A stretch of DNA of 64,000 nt from Cunninghamella blakesleeana. Lineage: Eukaryota; Mucoromycota; Mucoromycetes; Mucorales; Cunninghamellaceae. The first letter of the stretch is position 1, and each line of letters opens with the position of its first letter. Location: NCBI GenBank assembly GCA_017871115.1, contig JAFCIZ010000001.1, positions 1,097,501 through 1,161,500 on the forward strand, in the 5' to 3' direction. A program made the position numbers and the translations under genes. Shown here one piece after another: positions 1-12,911 of this stretch. Below the pieces are notes generated by a model. The model did not search any database. It saw nothing but the letters and a program-made list of their open reading frames with translations, and was not told the origin of the DNA.

Positions 1-151
1 AAATATAGATATGACAGCTATAAGAAGCATATCGAAAAAAGTCAATATTGGTTTTGAAGATGTCACTGAATATTCATGAGCATGGCCTCCTGGCAGCACT
101 TGACTTGAAAAATGATCAGAATATGTTACTTCATTATTATTATTATTATTC

Positions 152-188
<37 letters not shown>

Positions 189-243
189 TATTATTACTAT
201 TATTATTATTTTCTTTGGAAGTATTCTCCACGTCAAATTTCAT
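1..243 (-). CDS. Asn-rich putative membrane protein, N-terminal part only
   Basis: A reading frame starts at the ATG whose first base is 243 and stays open for 81 codons to the left edge, so the gene continues outside the window. The N-terminus begins MKFDVENTSKE, followed by about 25 residues of almost pure asparagine encoded by AAT repeats (roughly 121-210), then a Ser/His-containing stretch and finally a hydrophobic run (LTFFDMLLIAVISIF) that looks like the start of a membrane segment. The frame stays intact through the repeat and beyond it, which favours real coding sequence over a chance frame. The opposite strand would give a Tyr-rich frame, which is less plausible. No family can be named from so short a piece. 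Confidence 0.6.
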
Positions 244-767
244 TACATGAATAAATAATAATAATAATAACAATAGTTAATAAGAAAAATAAAAAACGGA
301 AAGCAAAAGAGAAAAAAAGAGAGGATGAAAAAAATTAGGCACTTTAAAAAAGCTGGTGTTTAAAAATTTTAAAATTAATCAACAATTTATTATTTAAAAA
401 AAGTTCATGGTATCAAAAATAAGAAAATAAAAATAAGGCAAATGTATATATAAAATATAAATTACAGAAAAAAAAAGTATAATCCATAAGCATCACAATA
501 ATAAAAAGATAAATAGTTAAAAATTATGAAGTATGAATAGAAAATTATTTCAAAATACATAAGTATATATGTAAAAAAAGGATTGTAATGAGGAAAGTAA
601 TTGACATAATAAAAGTAATATATAAATATATATATAATAACAAACCTATATAGTATATAATAGAAGAATGAATGAATGAATGAAGAAAGTATTAAAAAAA
701 TAAAAATAAAAGAAATTACATACATATTAATAAATGAAAGATATAAAATATAATAAAATAATATATA
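244..767. other. intergenic, AT-rich
   Basis: This 524-base gap lies between the start of the truncated left-edge gene and the 3' end of the Mga2/Spt23-like gene. It holds A-rich and TA-rich sequence only. The weak minus-strand frame within it (about 462-725) is a low-complexity Ile/Phe/Tyr run and is not supported. Confidence 0.6.
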
Positions 768-3673
768 TTAATATCCCGCAAGTGAAGGTAAATGATGACG
801 ATGTCGTTGGAAAGGGATCACATCCTGTAATAAGGTAAGTAAAGTACGATCGCCCAAGATTTGATAATATAATAAACCAATGGTAACAATAAGTAATGGT
901 AGCCAAAATATATATAATCGTTTATCATGTTTATAATGAGCGAAACCTAAACCATCTTCGTCTAATCCTCCTGATGAATTATTACTATTGTCAGTTTGAT
1001 TTCCATCGCTCTGTTTTAATCGATAAAATTTACGTACATGCGATTTAAAACTAAGACGTCTTGATAATGGAGGAGGAGTTGTTATTGAAGTATTGTCTTG
1101 TTGTTGTTTTTGTAATAATGAACGAATATTATTATCTGTAGTTAATTCAAAAGTATGGCCAACATCGCATTTTTTATCAGGTTGAGCACCAGCTTGAAGT
1201 AAGAGACTAACCATAGGAGCATTATTTTGTAAACAAGCGAAATGAAGTGCTGTGCAATTATTTCTATCTTGTTGATCAATGATATTTTTATCCATCTTAT
1301 CGATTAATACTTTGACAAGAGATCCATATTGTAATAAAACAGCTAAATGTAACATAGTATGGCCACATGGATTTGTATGGGTCATATCAAGTGTATTCGA
1401 GGCTTCTAATGCATCAATTATGTGCTTTTCTAAATTTGTATCACCCCGCCAATTCCATTCATCCAATGAATCATTATCATATTCGCCATTTTCTTCTTCA
1501 GAGTCATATTCAGAATCATAGTCTGAATCAAGTTCATAATCATCGTTATTGCATTCTTCAACTTCTTGTTTATTTTCAGAAAGTTGATTGGATTCAAGTT
1601 GGTCTTGTTGATCTTGTTGGTTATGTTGTTGTTGTTGGTATTGTTGGTTTCTTTGTTGGTCACCACGTACAATAAGCATAGCAATATGTTTTGCATCAAG
1701 CAATTTCCCCGTCATCTTCAACCCAACCACTTGTAAAGCCAATTCTAATAAAGCTTGATCGCTTGCATCATAATAAGTAAATAAAGCTACATCTTGACCT
1801 TCTAATACAATAGGATGTTCTTTAAATGAAACTACAACAGGACCAGGGGTAGCAGCTGGTGGTAAAACACAAACTAAAGTATTTGGATTCCAATACACCG
1901 TGCTTGCTGCATGTTCACCAAACAGACAAGTTAAACCACGATAAAAACCAGAACCAAGGACAGTAACTTCAACACCTCCATATGTAGGACCTTGAGAAGG
2001 AACTAAACGTTCTAATTGAGGAGTATGTTCATTGGTACTCCATAGTGCATTATTATTGTCGTTTGACGTTGTAGGCGTAGATATATTAGCAGTATTTGTA
2101 GTAGTAGAGTAATCATTATTTCCAATGCGTCGACGACGGCTTTGTGGCCATAATATATCATTATTATTGGTATTATTATTATTATTATTTAAAGGTTGTG
2201 GAAAAAAAATATTATCATTGTAGTTTGTAATTAAGGTATCTTCAGTGGATGGTGTTCTTGTAGAATTCAGTAGCTCAGCCATGGATTCAGACGAAATCAA
2301 TTGATGATGATGAGAAGTATCATCCATAATAAGAGGAGTCATAGAAAGATCATTTCCAATAAGAGCAGCAGTTTGAGGAGATGAGGATAAAGAACTATTA
2401 GGTGTAATGATATGGTGTAATTCTTCTGGAGGAGTAGAAGGCGATTGGTCTCTTGGGCTTGTTGAAGATGAAGGAATAGTAAACGATAAAGAAGGATTCA
2501 AAGGTAATTTTGATGATGAATTGTATTGATTATTATCTGAAAAGGAATTACGCCTTGATGAAGCTGGTGTATCTAAAGCTTGGTGAGGCTCAAAGTCGGA
2601 TCTACCACGTTTTTTAGAAGTTGCTGTTGTGCTATTACTTGCAATACTACCGTTACGTTGTTTTGAACTTTTATGATCATCCGTTATCATAATAGGTGGG
2701 GAGCAACCTTTAGCAACAATGATACCTTGATCATTACGCATAACAAATTGAATTCTAAAAAAAAATATTAATATAGTAATAAAAAAATGACATCAATTTT
2801 TTTTGAATTAATTTATATGTAATCACCCCAGATTTTGGTGGTTTTTTTTTTTAATATAAAATTTTTTACTTACTTGAAACCAATTTTTTCGTTATGATGC
2901 CGACAATAACAAGTGATACGTGTAGGCAAAATAGCGTCACCCGAACTAAAATTAACCATTGGGCTACAGTTAAATAATAAAATACGATCACGATCTTTTT
3001 CCATCATTTCTTCAGCTAGACGTTTAGGATCTTCAGCGACATTTAATAAATCAGTTTCATATTTTGGTTTTCCATCTTTTGTACGTTCTGCCCGTTTACG
3101 CTATATTGATGAGAAAAAAAAAAAGAAATTATATTAGTATTTATTATTATTTTATGATTCATATGATTATCAACTGTTTTAATATGATTTTCTTTTTCTC
3201 TGTCATTTTTAAAAAATGAAAAAAGAAGAAGAAAAAAACTGCAATAATATTTACCTCTCTTCTAACACAACCATGACACATACGAACAGATTTAGAAGGA
3301 TTGGTAGAACAAATAACTTTTGCATCCAAAGATAACACTTTTGATTCATCAGAGACCATTGTTGCTACACTGCCATCTAATAATTTTTGTTGTTGTGTTT
3401 TTCTTAATTTAGACCTTGCAAGCATACTTTCAGGTAAGCGAAGATAAGACCAGTTTGGTACTTTGGTACCATTTGATGTCAATAATTGTATGCATAGTTT
3501 AATTTGAGTTTCCACACGAGACTTAGCCCCAAGGTTTGGTATACCTAATACACGGATCTGCAAACTATAAATAATAAAACCATATAAATAAATAAATAAT
3601 AAATATTAGAATAAAAAAGGGACTGTATCGTTCTGCTAATATGTTTTATATAATTGACGCAATTGATGATTGG

Positions 3674-3704
<31 letters not shown>

Positions 3705-4423
3705 TTTCATCTAAAGTTGAAGCAGAAAGAGTGTCACTTAATGGAGATGTCAATAAAGTAGAGTTGCTATATAAAATTAAAAAGAGAAAAGTAATTTTTT
3801 TTAAAAAAAAGTATTAATATACATAAATAAAGTTTTAAAACCAGTTTATAACAACAATTATATATATATATATATATATATATATCTTGAAAAGCTTACA
3901 AGATATTGCTATTTCTTGAGTAATATTCGTTTGTTAAATGGTGATAACTTTCTGGTATTGTTAAAGACGATTGTAATAAGTTATGTTCCTAGATAGAATT
4001 AATAGATACATGAAACATATAATATTAATATACATATAAATATATAAACGTATAAAAAATAAAGTTTAATTTTTTAATTTTATTAATATATATATATATT
4101 TTTCTACATACAGTATCATTTAATAATTCAGTTGGAATGATATGTTTGATATCAGTAGCAATCATATCATATTGGCTAATAGGTGAAGGTGTAGTTGTAG
4201 AAGAAGTGTCATGAGCACTAGTTGATGAAGAAGAGGGTGAAGGTATATCATGTTCGTTATAATGGTGAGTTTGATTTTCTTCAATAAGATTGGATGATAA
4301 TATTTCAGGGAAGAGAGGGTCCAAATAATCAATATGGTCTGTACCATCCATATTTTCACTTTTTAATGTACGAGTGGGTGAAGAGGTTGGTGATACTGGG
4401 TGACTCGAAACATAAAGAGTCAT
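768..4423 (-). CDS. MGA2: Mga2/Spt23-like membrane-tethered transcription factor (IPT/TIG, ankyrin, C-terminal TM)
   Basis: Six exons (4112-4423, 3900-3988, 3704-3766, 3255-3564, 2874-3100, 768-2754) join in frame to 995 residues. After a Ser/Thr/Pro-rich N-terminus comes a Rel-like DNA-binding region (about 150-370) containing GAKSRVETQIKLC and the Cys-rich VRMCHGCVRRERKRAER. An IPT/TIG domain follows (about 583-662), then a Gln-rich acidic stretch, two ankyrin repeats (about 797-865; HTMLHLAVL, TALHFACL) and one transmembrane segment near the C-terminus (about 950-970). This is the architecture of yeast Mga2/Spt23, ER-anchored factors released by ubiquitin-proteasome processing that control fatty-acid desaturase transcription. 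Roles are known for yeast and inferred here. The start is the first ATG of the conserved frame, facing a 1.9 kb intergenic region. Confidence 0.92.
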
Positions 4424-6336
4424 ATTATTATATATATTATTTGTTCTTGGTATTTACTTTATTATTATTATTTATATGTTATCTAATAATATTATTTTTA
4501 GTTATCAATTGATTATAAAACTATAATATGTAGTTTAAAAAAAATGTAGCAGTGAAAAAAAAAAAAAAAAAGTTTATTAAAAAGAAAGAGAGAAAAAAAG
4601 TGGAGTCTGAATTTTTTTTTATAAAATAAAAAAAGCTTGGAGAAAAAAAGAAAGGAAAAAAAAAAGATTATCGATTAACTTGTCACAAAAAATCCACACT
4701 CTCACTTTCTTCCGAATATGTTTTCCCTGTTCTTCCCTATTAAATGTTATTCATTCTTATTATTTGATATCAGCTATCCAATAGTTTAACTCTATAATAG
4801 ACACCTTTTCAAAAAAGAATGATAACAGCTCCTAAATTTGTGTGGGAAATAATAATAAAACATAAATAGAATAAATATATAATCTCATATATTAGAAAAA
4901 AAAAAGCTATATATTCCATTAGTCCTTTAGTGGAGGTGTAACAAACACAAACTTTTTTTTCTTTTTCATTTTTTTATCGATTTGATATGTTTTGATAAAA
5001 CAGTTATCAATTAATAGTAAGATAAAGATAGCTTGTTTTTTTTTAAAAAAAAAAAAGTATGTGAGCAAGCAAAAAAAGGGGAAAGGTAATGTGTTCAATC
5101 ATTAATTTCTAATTATTATTATTGTTACCATTAATATTGTTTCGATAAAAAATTACTTTTTTTTTAGTAATGGTTTATTTTCTTAAAAATAGTCAGGAAA
5201 GTAAAAAAAAAAGGTGCTGATCGAAGGTTCGAGGCAAAACTATTATTATGGCTGATTTAAATTCCGACATATTCCTATTTTTGATAAGTCATTTTGTATT
5301 TTTTTTTGAAAAAAGAATGAAGGAAAAATTGAAAAAATAGAGGTTTTATTTTGCTAAAATAAAAAGAAAAAAGAAACTATCAAAATGAAAAAGGCATTTG
5401 AAATTGGGGAAAAAAACAATGGTTTATATACTTTTTTTTCATTTACATGTGAATATAAAAGCTATACTTTCATCCAATTAAAGTTTGTCGAGAATTCAAA
5501 CAAAAAACTAATTTCAATTTCAATTAAATAAATACTTCGGGGATTTTTTTATTACTGGGAAATTTTTTGTCTGTATAATTTTTTTTTTTAAAAAAAAAGG
5601 TCAAAGGTACACTATTAATCGCAAGTGAAGAACGGCCTTTTAAAAGTAGGTTTATATATCTATATATCTATAATCTATATATCTATATATATAAACAACA
5701 TGCTCTTCCATGGAAACATATATTGAACTTATTTCAAACCGAAAACCTATAAATATATATGTATATATATATAATTATATAATGAGCCTTTTTCAAACCA
5801 ATAAAAAGTAAAAGAAAGGGAAGAAGGAAAAAAAAAAAGGTTCCTAAATTTTAAAAAAAAAGGTGAGTGAAAGAGAGAGAGAGAAAAATCCACCTTTAGT
5901 AATAAAAGGCTCAATTTGGAAATATAAGATGAATAGAGTGTTTATTCAACTGAAATAGTAAGTAAAAAGCGTACGTATTTTAAAGTAGTTTCCAACTTCT
6001 TTATGATTATCACATGAAATCATAGTATTTTTTATTATTTTATACATAAAAAAGTACAAGTTTGATTAATAGAGCTGGGTTAATTTTTTTCTTATTTTAA
6101 ATTTTTTAAAAAAATAAAACTCTCTCTGTTTCTCTTTTCTCTTTTCTCTCTTTTATTTCTTTGTTATTGTTTATTTAGTTAATCTTGAAACTATTTCTAG
6201 ATAAAAACTACTCTATATCTTAAAAATAAATATAAAAAAAGAAATTTATCCCGAGTCATTTTTTTTTACCACGCCACTTAAAAAAAAAAAAAAATTACCT
6301 GCATTAAAAAGAATTTTTTTTCAAAAAATTAAAAAA
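4424..6336. promoter_or_regulatory. long divergent intergenic region
   Basis: About 1.9 kb separates the start of the Mga2/Spt23-like gene (-) from the start of aspartate aminotransferase (+), so both promoters should lie here. The sequence is dominated by A and T tracts, including T-run/A-run dyads near 5036-5056 and 5579-5598, a TA-rich block near 5650-5780 and a CT-rich stretch near 6120-6160. A short CG-containing word (tcccgag near 6250) lies about 90 bases upstream of the aminotransferase start. No RNA gene or protein frame could be supported. Confidence 0.5.
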
Positions 6337-8335
6337 ATGGCTTCTCCTTCCAAACGATTACAACAAATTTCTAGTCATCTTGACAATAATAATATGTCTG
6401 GTAAAACAATATATTCTATTTATATAATAATAATAAGTATCCTTCTTATTTTTATTAGGACTTCATTTATTAATCTATTTTTTTTAAAAAAACAGTTTCA
6501 GTTTTTCAATCTGTTGCTCAAGCTCCACCTGATGCTATCTTTAGTTTAACTGCTAATTATAAAGCTGATACCCATCCTAATAAGATTAACGTTGGTGTAG
6601 GCGCTTTCCGTACTGATGAACTTAAACCATATGTTCTTCCCGTTGTTAAAAAGGTAAAACTATATGTGTATTTTAACTTATAAAATCGCTACAATCGACA
6701 AAGAGTGAATATAAAGGAAAATAATTAATAAAAGGATCGGCAACACCGTCAAACATCATCACCCCCAACGAATTAATAACAATGATCGTCTATCTTTTAA
6801 TTAATATTTTTTCTTCTTTTTCTTATACATACATATATATATTAATAGGCTGATACTATATTATATAATGATGATACTTTAGATCATGAATACCAACCTA
6901 TTGCTGGTCAACCATCCTTTACCAAAGCATCCATTAAATTAATTCTTGGTGAAAACAGTATTGCTATTCAAGAAAATCGTGCTGGAGGTGTTCAAACAAT
7001 TTCTGGTACAGGTGCTAATCATACTGGTGCCGCATTTTTAGCTCAACATGTAAAAGGAAGTGGTAAATGCTATATTTCTAAACCTACATGGGCTAATCAC
7101 CGTAATATTTTTGAAAGTGTTGGGTTTGAAGTAAATGAATATCCTTATTGGAATCCTACAACCCGTGGATTAGATTATGATGGCATGATTAAAACTATGT
7201 TGGATGCTCCTCAAGGTAGTATTTTCATTATTCATGCTTGCGCTCATAATCCTACTGGTGTTGATCCTACCCAAGAACAATGGAAAGGCATTGCTCAAGC
7301 TATGCGTTCCAAAGGACATTTCCCTTTCTTTGATTGTGCTTATCAAGGTTTTGCTTCAGGTGACTTGGATCGTGATGCTTGGTCTGTTCGTTATTTTGTT
7401 GAACAAGGATTTGAATTATTTGTTGCCCAATCTTATGCAAAGAATTTTGGTTTATATGGTAAAAAAAAAAAAAAAAAAAAAAGATGATCTAGTAAAAAAA
7501 ATAGATAATCTGTATTAGATATATATATATATATATATAATATAAAAAAAGTTGAAGAAAAAGAAAAGAAAGAATTACCAATTTTATTTTTTTTAAATAA
7601 TTTTTAATTTATGATCGCTTAAAACTCATCATCAATTTTTTTCTATCAAAAACTATTATATTTTTCCATCTTTAGGTGAACGTGCTGGTAATTTGACCTT
7701 TGTATGTAAATCCTCTGAAGAAACTAAGAAAGTCTTGTCTCAACTTGAAAAATTACAACGATCCGAAATTTCTAATCCTCCTGCTTATGGTTCTCGTATT
7801 GTCGATATCGTATTAAACGATCCTGCTTTATATGCTGAATGGAAAGAAAACTTAAAATACATGTCTAATCGTATCATTGAAATGCGTAAAGCTTTATACC
7901 AACATTTATTGGATTTAAAAACTCCCGGTACTTGGAATCATATTATTGATCAAATTGGTATGTTCTCTTTTACTGGTCTTAAAGGTAATAATCGTCATCA
8001 TAAAAAGAAAAAAAAAAAGATAATTATTATAATAAAAATAAATAAAAAAATAAATGATAATCGTAATTGGAAAAAATAAAAATAAAAATAAAAAAAAAAG
8101 TAGACGATAATCGAAATTGAAAACATTAATAATAAAATAATTACAACTAAAGGGCTATAATAATAATGACAAATATATATATTTTTTAATAGCACCCCAA
8201 GTAAAAGTGATGATTGAAAAATATCATATCTATTTGACCGATAATGGACGTATTTCAATGGCTGGTTTATCAACTTCTAATGTAGAATACTTTGCTAAAG
8301 CCATCGATGACGTTGTTAGAAATGTAAAAGTATAG
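6337..8335 (+). CDS. AAT2: aspartate aminotransferase
   Basis: Five exons (6337-6400, 6496-6653, 6849-7458, 7676-7984, 8193-8335) give 427 residues. It is a PLP-dependent class I aminotransferase exchanging the amino group between aspartate and 2-oxoglutarate. Visible landmarks are NVGVGAFRTDELKPYVLP near the N-terminus, the substrate loop HACAHNPTGVDPT, the cofactor aspartate in FDCAYQGFASG and the PLP lysine in SYAKNFGLYGER (about residue 272). Length fits the family. About 20 residues precede MS-VFQSVAQAPPDAIF, where the conserved enzyme begins; a second ATG at 6394 lies exactly there. The leader lacks a clear mitochondrial signature, so the cytosolic form is more likely. The acceptor of intron 1 has two in-frame AG choices (exon starting at 6496 or 6502), changing the protein by two residues. 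Confidence 0.95.
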
Positions 8336-8487
8336 ATAAAAGAATCAAATATACACACAAACATAAAACTCCACAGCACCTATATACAGCCAATTTTTTT
8401 TATCATCGAAACACCTATATCACCTTCTCATGTCCTCCTTAAATATATATATTTATATGTTTTATCGTATATATATATATTTAAGAA

Positions 8488-8523
<36 letters not shown>

Positions 8524-9256
8524 CAAATGATTGTATAAATTTAGAATTTTTATCATCATCTGGTTTTTTTTATAAGTACATATATATGTATATCTATTTG
8601 CATCCACATCATTACTAGAAAAATGTGACTTTAATAATAACAAATATTATTATTATTTTTAAAATTGTGTTATGAGAAATTGAATTATTTTTTTTTCTAA
8701 AAAAAGGAGGTAGATAATAATGAGTCTTAATAAGTTTGTACGAATCAAAAATCATCATCACGCTCTTACAAACTATTCATACTTTTTAGTGAAACGTCAC
8801 TCGCTCTACTCACATTACCATTTTATAAGATCTCCGATTATAAATATAGTGAATATCCTTGTGTATCCATTCCCATTCTTAGCTACATATCCTTTTAATA
8901 ATTATGAAAAAAATTTGTTTCTCCCTTTACACATAATACACACGTACACACATAAACACACATATATTTATTTATTTATTTATATTTATTATTTTTTCTT
9001 GTCCCCAATCAAAATCCAAGAAAACGCCCAATTTTTTTTTTATAAAGGATGAGTTTATTTGAATAATAATAATAATAATAAAGATAAAATATAAAATATA
9101 TAATTGAATAATAATAAAAAAAAAATAACAGACTATAATAATAATAATAATAATGAAGAATAATAAAAATAAAATAAAGTATAAAAAAAGGAGAAGAGGA
9201 AGAAGAATAGCTATAATAATAATAAAAATAAAAATAAAGTATATGATGATAAAGGG
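8336..9256. other. convergent 3' intergenic region
   Basis: This gap lies between the 3' ends of aspartate aminotransferase (+) and the cyclin gene (-). It contains (TAA)n stretches near 8490-8520 and 9061-9080, TA tracts and pyrimidine-rich sequence. The 110-codon plus-strand frame at 8720-9052 has a composition of simple sequence and is not counted as a gene. Terminators or poly(A) sites of both genes must be here, but no distinctive signal stands out. Confidence 0.5.
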
Positions 9257-10981
9257 CTAAGTGGGTAATTGAAAATCGGGATGATAAAAACAAGGTGAGG
9301 CAGGGGAAGGATATTGAGCCGTAGTAACCGTTGAGATCCGACTTGGTGATGATATTGATACAGGAGTTTTTAAAATTGGATTTTTCGACGATACAGAAAC
9401 CATTTGCCCATTGACTAATTTTGCTGTAGTAGGATTGATAGGTGCATTTAATGGATATTGTTGTTGGTGACGAGCATATCTTTGTTGTTGTTGTGAGAGT
9501 GATACAATAGGTTGTTTTTGATGTTGAGCGGTAGTAGTAGGAGTAGTAGTAGTAGTAGTAGGTGGAGGTGGTACTGTTGATTGTTTTTTCTGTTTTAAAC
9601 GTTGATTCAAAACCCCATACCATTTTTCAAAAGTAGGTTTACTTACATATAAACGATAATCAATCATTTGTAAAAAGGCAAGTTCCGAAGCATTAATTTC
9701 TTTTAAATTTAATCCAGATGCATCAGCCCATGCCTTATTACGATAACTTTTATCGTGTATATATTTAGAAGCAACCATCAATGAGGCAAGAAACATACGT
9801 CGTCCACAGCACATTAATTCATCTGAATAACTTCGTTCTGTTGTTGGTATACGTAATTTAGATTGCACTACCCGTTTCACTCGAAATATATAAAACAGAC
9901 TGATCTGAAGCATAAAATAGGTTGTTTTGGATCTTTTAAGAATTTCACGAATAAATCCTCTGGTTGCGACGACTTTGGCATGATTAGGTTGTGGCCAAAT
10001 AGAATCTATAATATCAACAGATACATCTACAAAGATAATAATAATAATAATAATATAATTATAGTAATGATGATAGTAATAATAATAATAATAAAAATAA
10101 AAAATAAAAAAATAGATAAATAGATATTAATGATTGATGAATTCCTATTTGTTTTTTGTATGTATATTATTCACGATTTTCGCTGCTGTTTTCCGTAAAA
10201 CCCAAAATAACATCCATATATAATTAATTAATTAAAAAAAATCAAGTATATGATACTATATATGATATATAAAATAACCCATTGGTTATTATTGTTAAAA
10301 TCAAAATAAAATGAAATCATAAATAATAAAATACTTGATTTTTTTTAATTAATTTAATAGCTGATAATTCATTGTTTCATTTATCTTTTTTATCCTTTTA
10401 TCCTTTATTCATCCATAGCCCTTTTTTTTTCTGCTTTCTTAATATATAATATATATATATATGTATATGTATATGTATATGTATATATGTGCTGTTGTTT
10501 AATATTGCTTACCCACTAAGTTGTCAATCATATCGACTTTTTCATTATGAGAAGCATCTAAAAATTCTTTATATTGTTCACAAGGTAATTGTTGTTCGTT
10601 TTCAGGTGAGATGAGTGAAGCGGCGGCGGCGGCGGCGGCGGCAGAAGCATTAGTGGTAGTGTTATATTTATTATTATTATTATTATTGATACTATTATTA
10701 ATATTCTTCTTCGTAATATTATCATTATTATTATTATTGTTATTATTATTATTATTATTATTATTGTTTAGATTGTTATCGTGAGTAAAATAGTTATAGT
10801 TATAGTTAGTGTTATTGTTAAGTATAAGATTATTTAAGCAAAGATTGAATTGAGAAGTCGTTGTTGCTGATGATGGAAGCGGTGGTGGTAATATTGGTTG
10901 TTGTTGAAGTTGATAAGCTGACGGGAAGCCCGCCAGCGCAGTATTCGGTAAAATATGATTAATTCCATCTACTATTACCAT
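9257..10981 (-). CDS. Pho85-type (Pcl/Clg1-like) cyclin
   Basis: Two exons (10513-10981, 9257-10026) encode 412 residues. The first exon is low complexity: a Pro/Gln stretch, a long poly-Asn tract and an eight-residue poly-Ala run, ending with EFLDASHNEKVDMIDNLV. The second carries the cyclin box: VDIIDSIWP, then ISLFYIFRVKR, the hallmark RRMFLASLMVASKYIHDKSYRNKAWA, and ELAFLQMIDYRLYVS, matching the PF08613 cyclins that partner Pho85/PhoA-type kinases. The C-terminus is Gln/Ser/Pro-rich. Such cyclins act in cell-cycle entry or nutrient signalling; which one this is cannot be told from sequence alone. The splice junction (GTGG, then GTAAGC...TTTGTAG) preserves frame and joins LVD-VSVDIID. Confidence 0.85.
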
Positions 10982-11781
10982 TATTTTTTATTGATTTATT
11001 TTAAAAAATAATGATTTAATAAAGTTTGTTGTTGTTGCTGTAAATAGTTATAAAAGTTGTTAAAAATTTGTTAAATCCAAAAAAGTTGAATAAACAATAA
11101 AGAGTTGGTAGATTGCTGTATAGTAAAAAAGTAAAAAAGGTAAAAAAAAATATAAAAGAGTATAGATAAAAAAAAAAAAAAATTGAGGATTGTTTTTTTA
11201 AATTTTAATAATATAAAATAGAAAAGAAAAATTCATCAAAAGTATAAAATTGTATAAAAAATAAAAAGTATAAAATAGAAAAAGAAAAAGTTTGTTGCTG
11301 GTTGGATAAAATAACGTTGAAATCGTTAAGTAAAATTATTGTTTGGAAAACATAGTGACTAAAAAATAAATAAGTTAACTAAAGAAGAAAAAGGAAGAAA
11401 AAAAAGAGAGAGAAAAAAAAAAGGAAAATATCCAACGAGAATTAGCTTGAATTGAAACTCCGGAACACCACGTATTTTTTTTTTAGATTCCCCTCTCTTT
11501 TAACTTATTCAACTTCACACACACGCCCAAAATGAGTTAAATATATCACACAACTCCTCCCTTTGCATTCCGCCGCAGTAAACCTTGTGGCTTAGTGTTA
11601 TTCCATTTATCAAATTAATATTTTTAATTTATCCAATCAAATTGAAATTTTCCAAATTGGTAACAATCCACCCACTGTTCCTTTCACCCACCCATCCACT
11701 CACCGGATAAAAAATAAAATAGATACGTAGATAGATAAATATTTATTATTATTTATTATTAATTATTGTATTATTTTATTA
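10982..11781. promoter_or_regulatory. upstream region of cyclin gene and 3' flank of EMC6
   Basis: Eight hundred bases lie between the cyclin start and the EMC6 stop, both on the minus strand. The part nearest the cyclin has Gtt-repeat and A-rich sequence consistent with a long 5' leader. The word gaaactccggaacacc near 11453 is one of several CG-containing words found upstream of starts in this window. A C-rich stretch (11640-11700) stands out against the AT background. No gene is supported. Confidence 0.4.
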
Positions 11782-12114
11782 TTATTGGTATAAATGTACA
11801 AGTCCATAAAATAAAGTATGAAATAAAATATATGATAATAATCCATTAATAGCGCCATTTACAACAATATCTTTCCAACCAGATACAAAATGTTTTGAAG
11901 GTGAAGAAGATTTCATTATGATTAATAATATAGACAAGATAGTCCAGAATATACCATAAAATAAGAATCCTGACCAGTTAGTTAAGCCTAGAATACCTGC
12001 TGCTGATCCTGTAATAGCTGCAAAACAAGATCTTATAAATTGCAACTGTTTGTTATTGTGTGCTACATGACTTTGTACATATTGATGAGCATTATTTTCT
12101 GGTTGTGTATTCAT
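11782..12114 (-). CDS. EMC6: ER membrane protein complex subunit 6
   Basis: A single intronless frame of 110 residues, the usual size for Emc6. The EMC inserts tail-anchored and multi-pass proteins into the ER membrane. The family signature is plain: a soluble N-terminus, FIRSCFAAITGSAAGILGLTN leading into a first hydrophobic segment, a second segment (FWTILSILLIIM), a short hydrophilic loop, and a last segment ending in ILFHTLFYGLVHLYQ, matching the family's ending in YGMVHVY. The start is the only in-frame ATG before the conserved region. It is one of two intronless complete genes in the window. Confidence 0.92.
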   Translation of the reverse strand: MNTQPENNAHQYVQSHVAHNNKQLQFIRSCFAAITGSAAGILGLTNWSGFLFYGIFWTILSILLIIMKSSSPSKHFVSGWKDIVVNGAINGLLSYILFHTLFYGLVHLYQ

Positions 12115-12911
12115 TTTATTTTATTATTATATTTATATTATATATGAATCTATTTGAACGCGTTCAAGATGAATAATAGCAAAGTTATAGAAAAATATAT
12201 TTAAAGAATAAAATAGGAAAGAAAGTTGGACGAAGAAAAAAATGACGACTTTGCGGAATTTAAAATTTATATTTTTTGTGATCAGCCATTTTATAAATTA
12301 ATTTATAAAATAAAAGTCTGTTTTTGATCTTCTTTTAAACTCTTTTTTTTTTAAAAAAAAAAAAAAAAAAAACCTTTTATTTTTTTATCTATTTTATTTT
12401 CAATAGCTTTAGGTTTTTCTATTAATTTTAGATATTATTATATAATATTATTTTATTTTTTTAACGGTACATATTATAAAATCAATTTTTAATACATATA
12501 TATGATTCATATAGACAAAAATATCATTTGCGCAGCACAAAATATTATATTTTAATATATTTACTAAAAATACCATAATCGACTTCTATACTTGCTATTA
12601 TATGTTTATATAAGAATATATTAATAAACGAGAAAAAAATGACCATAAAATAAAGTGATAATATATTGTAGATAGATTTTTAAAAAATAAAATATAAATA
12701 AGAATAAAAAGAGTGACTAAATAATAAAAATAAGTATAGGTAAAGGGGAATTTTACATTTTTTTTTTTAAAGAAAAAAAAATATTAAAAATAAACTGGGA
12801 ATACAAAGTAATAATAATAAAGTAATAATAGAAAGAAAGAAAAATCATATTAAATAAAATAAAAGTATCTATGAAAATAAATAAAATTAAATAATAAATA
12901 AATAAATCAAA
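12115..12911. other. intergenic between EMC6 start and arrestin-like stop
   Basis: This region holds the EMC6 promoter and the 3' end of the arrestin-like gene, both minus strand. It includes a striking T-run/A-run dyad (about ten T then about twenty A, 12343-12372) and a CG-containing word (gactttgcggaattta near 12247) about 130 bases upstream of the EMC6 start. No coding sequence is supported. Confidence 0.45.

Noticed and set aside
5210..5245. ggttcgagg resembling the T-loop of a tRNA
   Set aside because: No flanking T-stem pairs, and no D-arm, anticodon arm or acceptor stem within 80 bases on either side.
8720..9052. 110-codon plus-strand frame
   Set aside because: It lies between two convergent 3' ends, has Ile/Tyr/His-rich simple-sequence composition, and no recognisable domain or splice partner.
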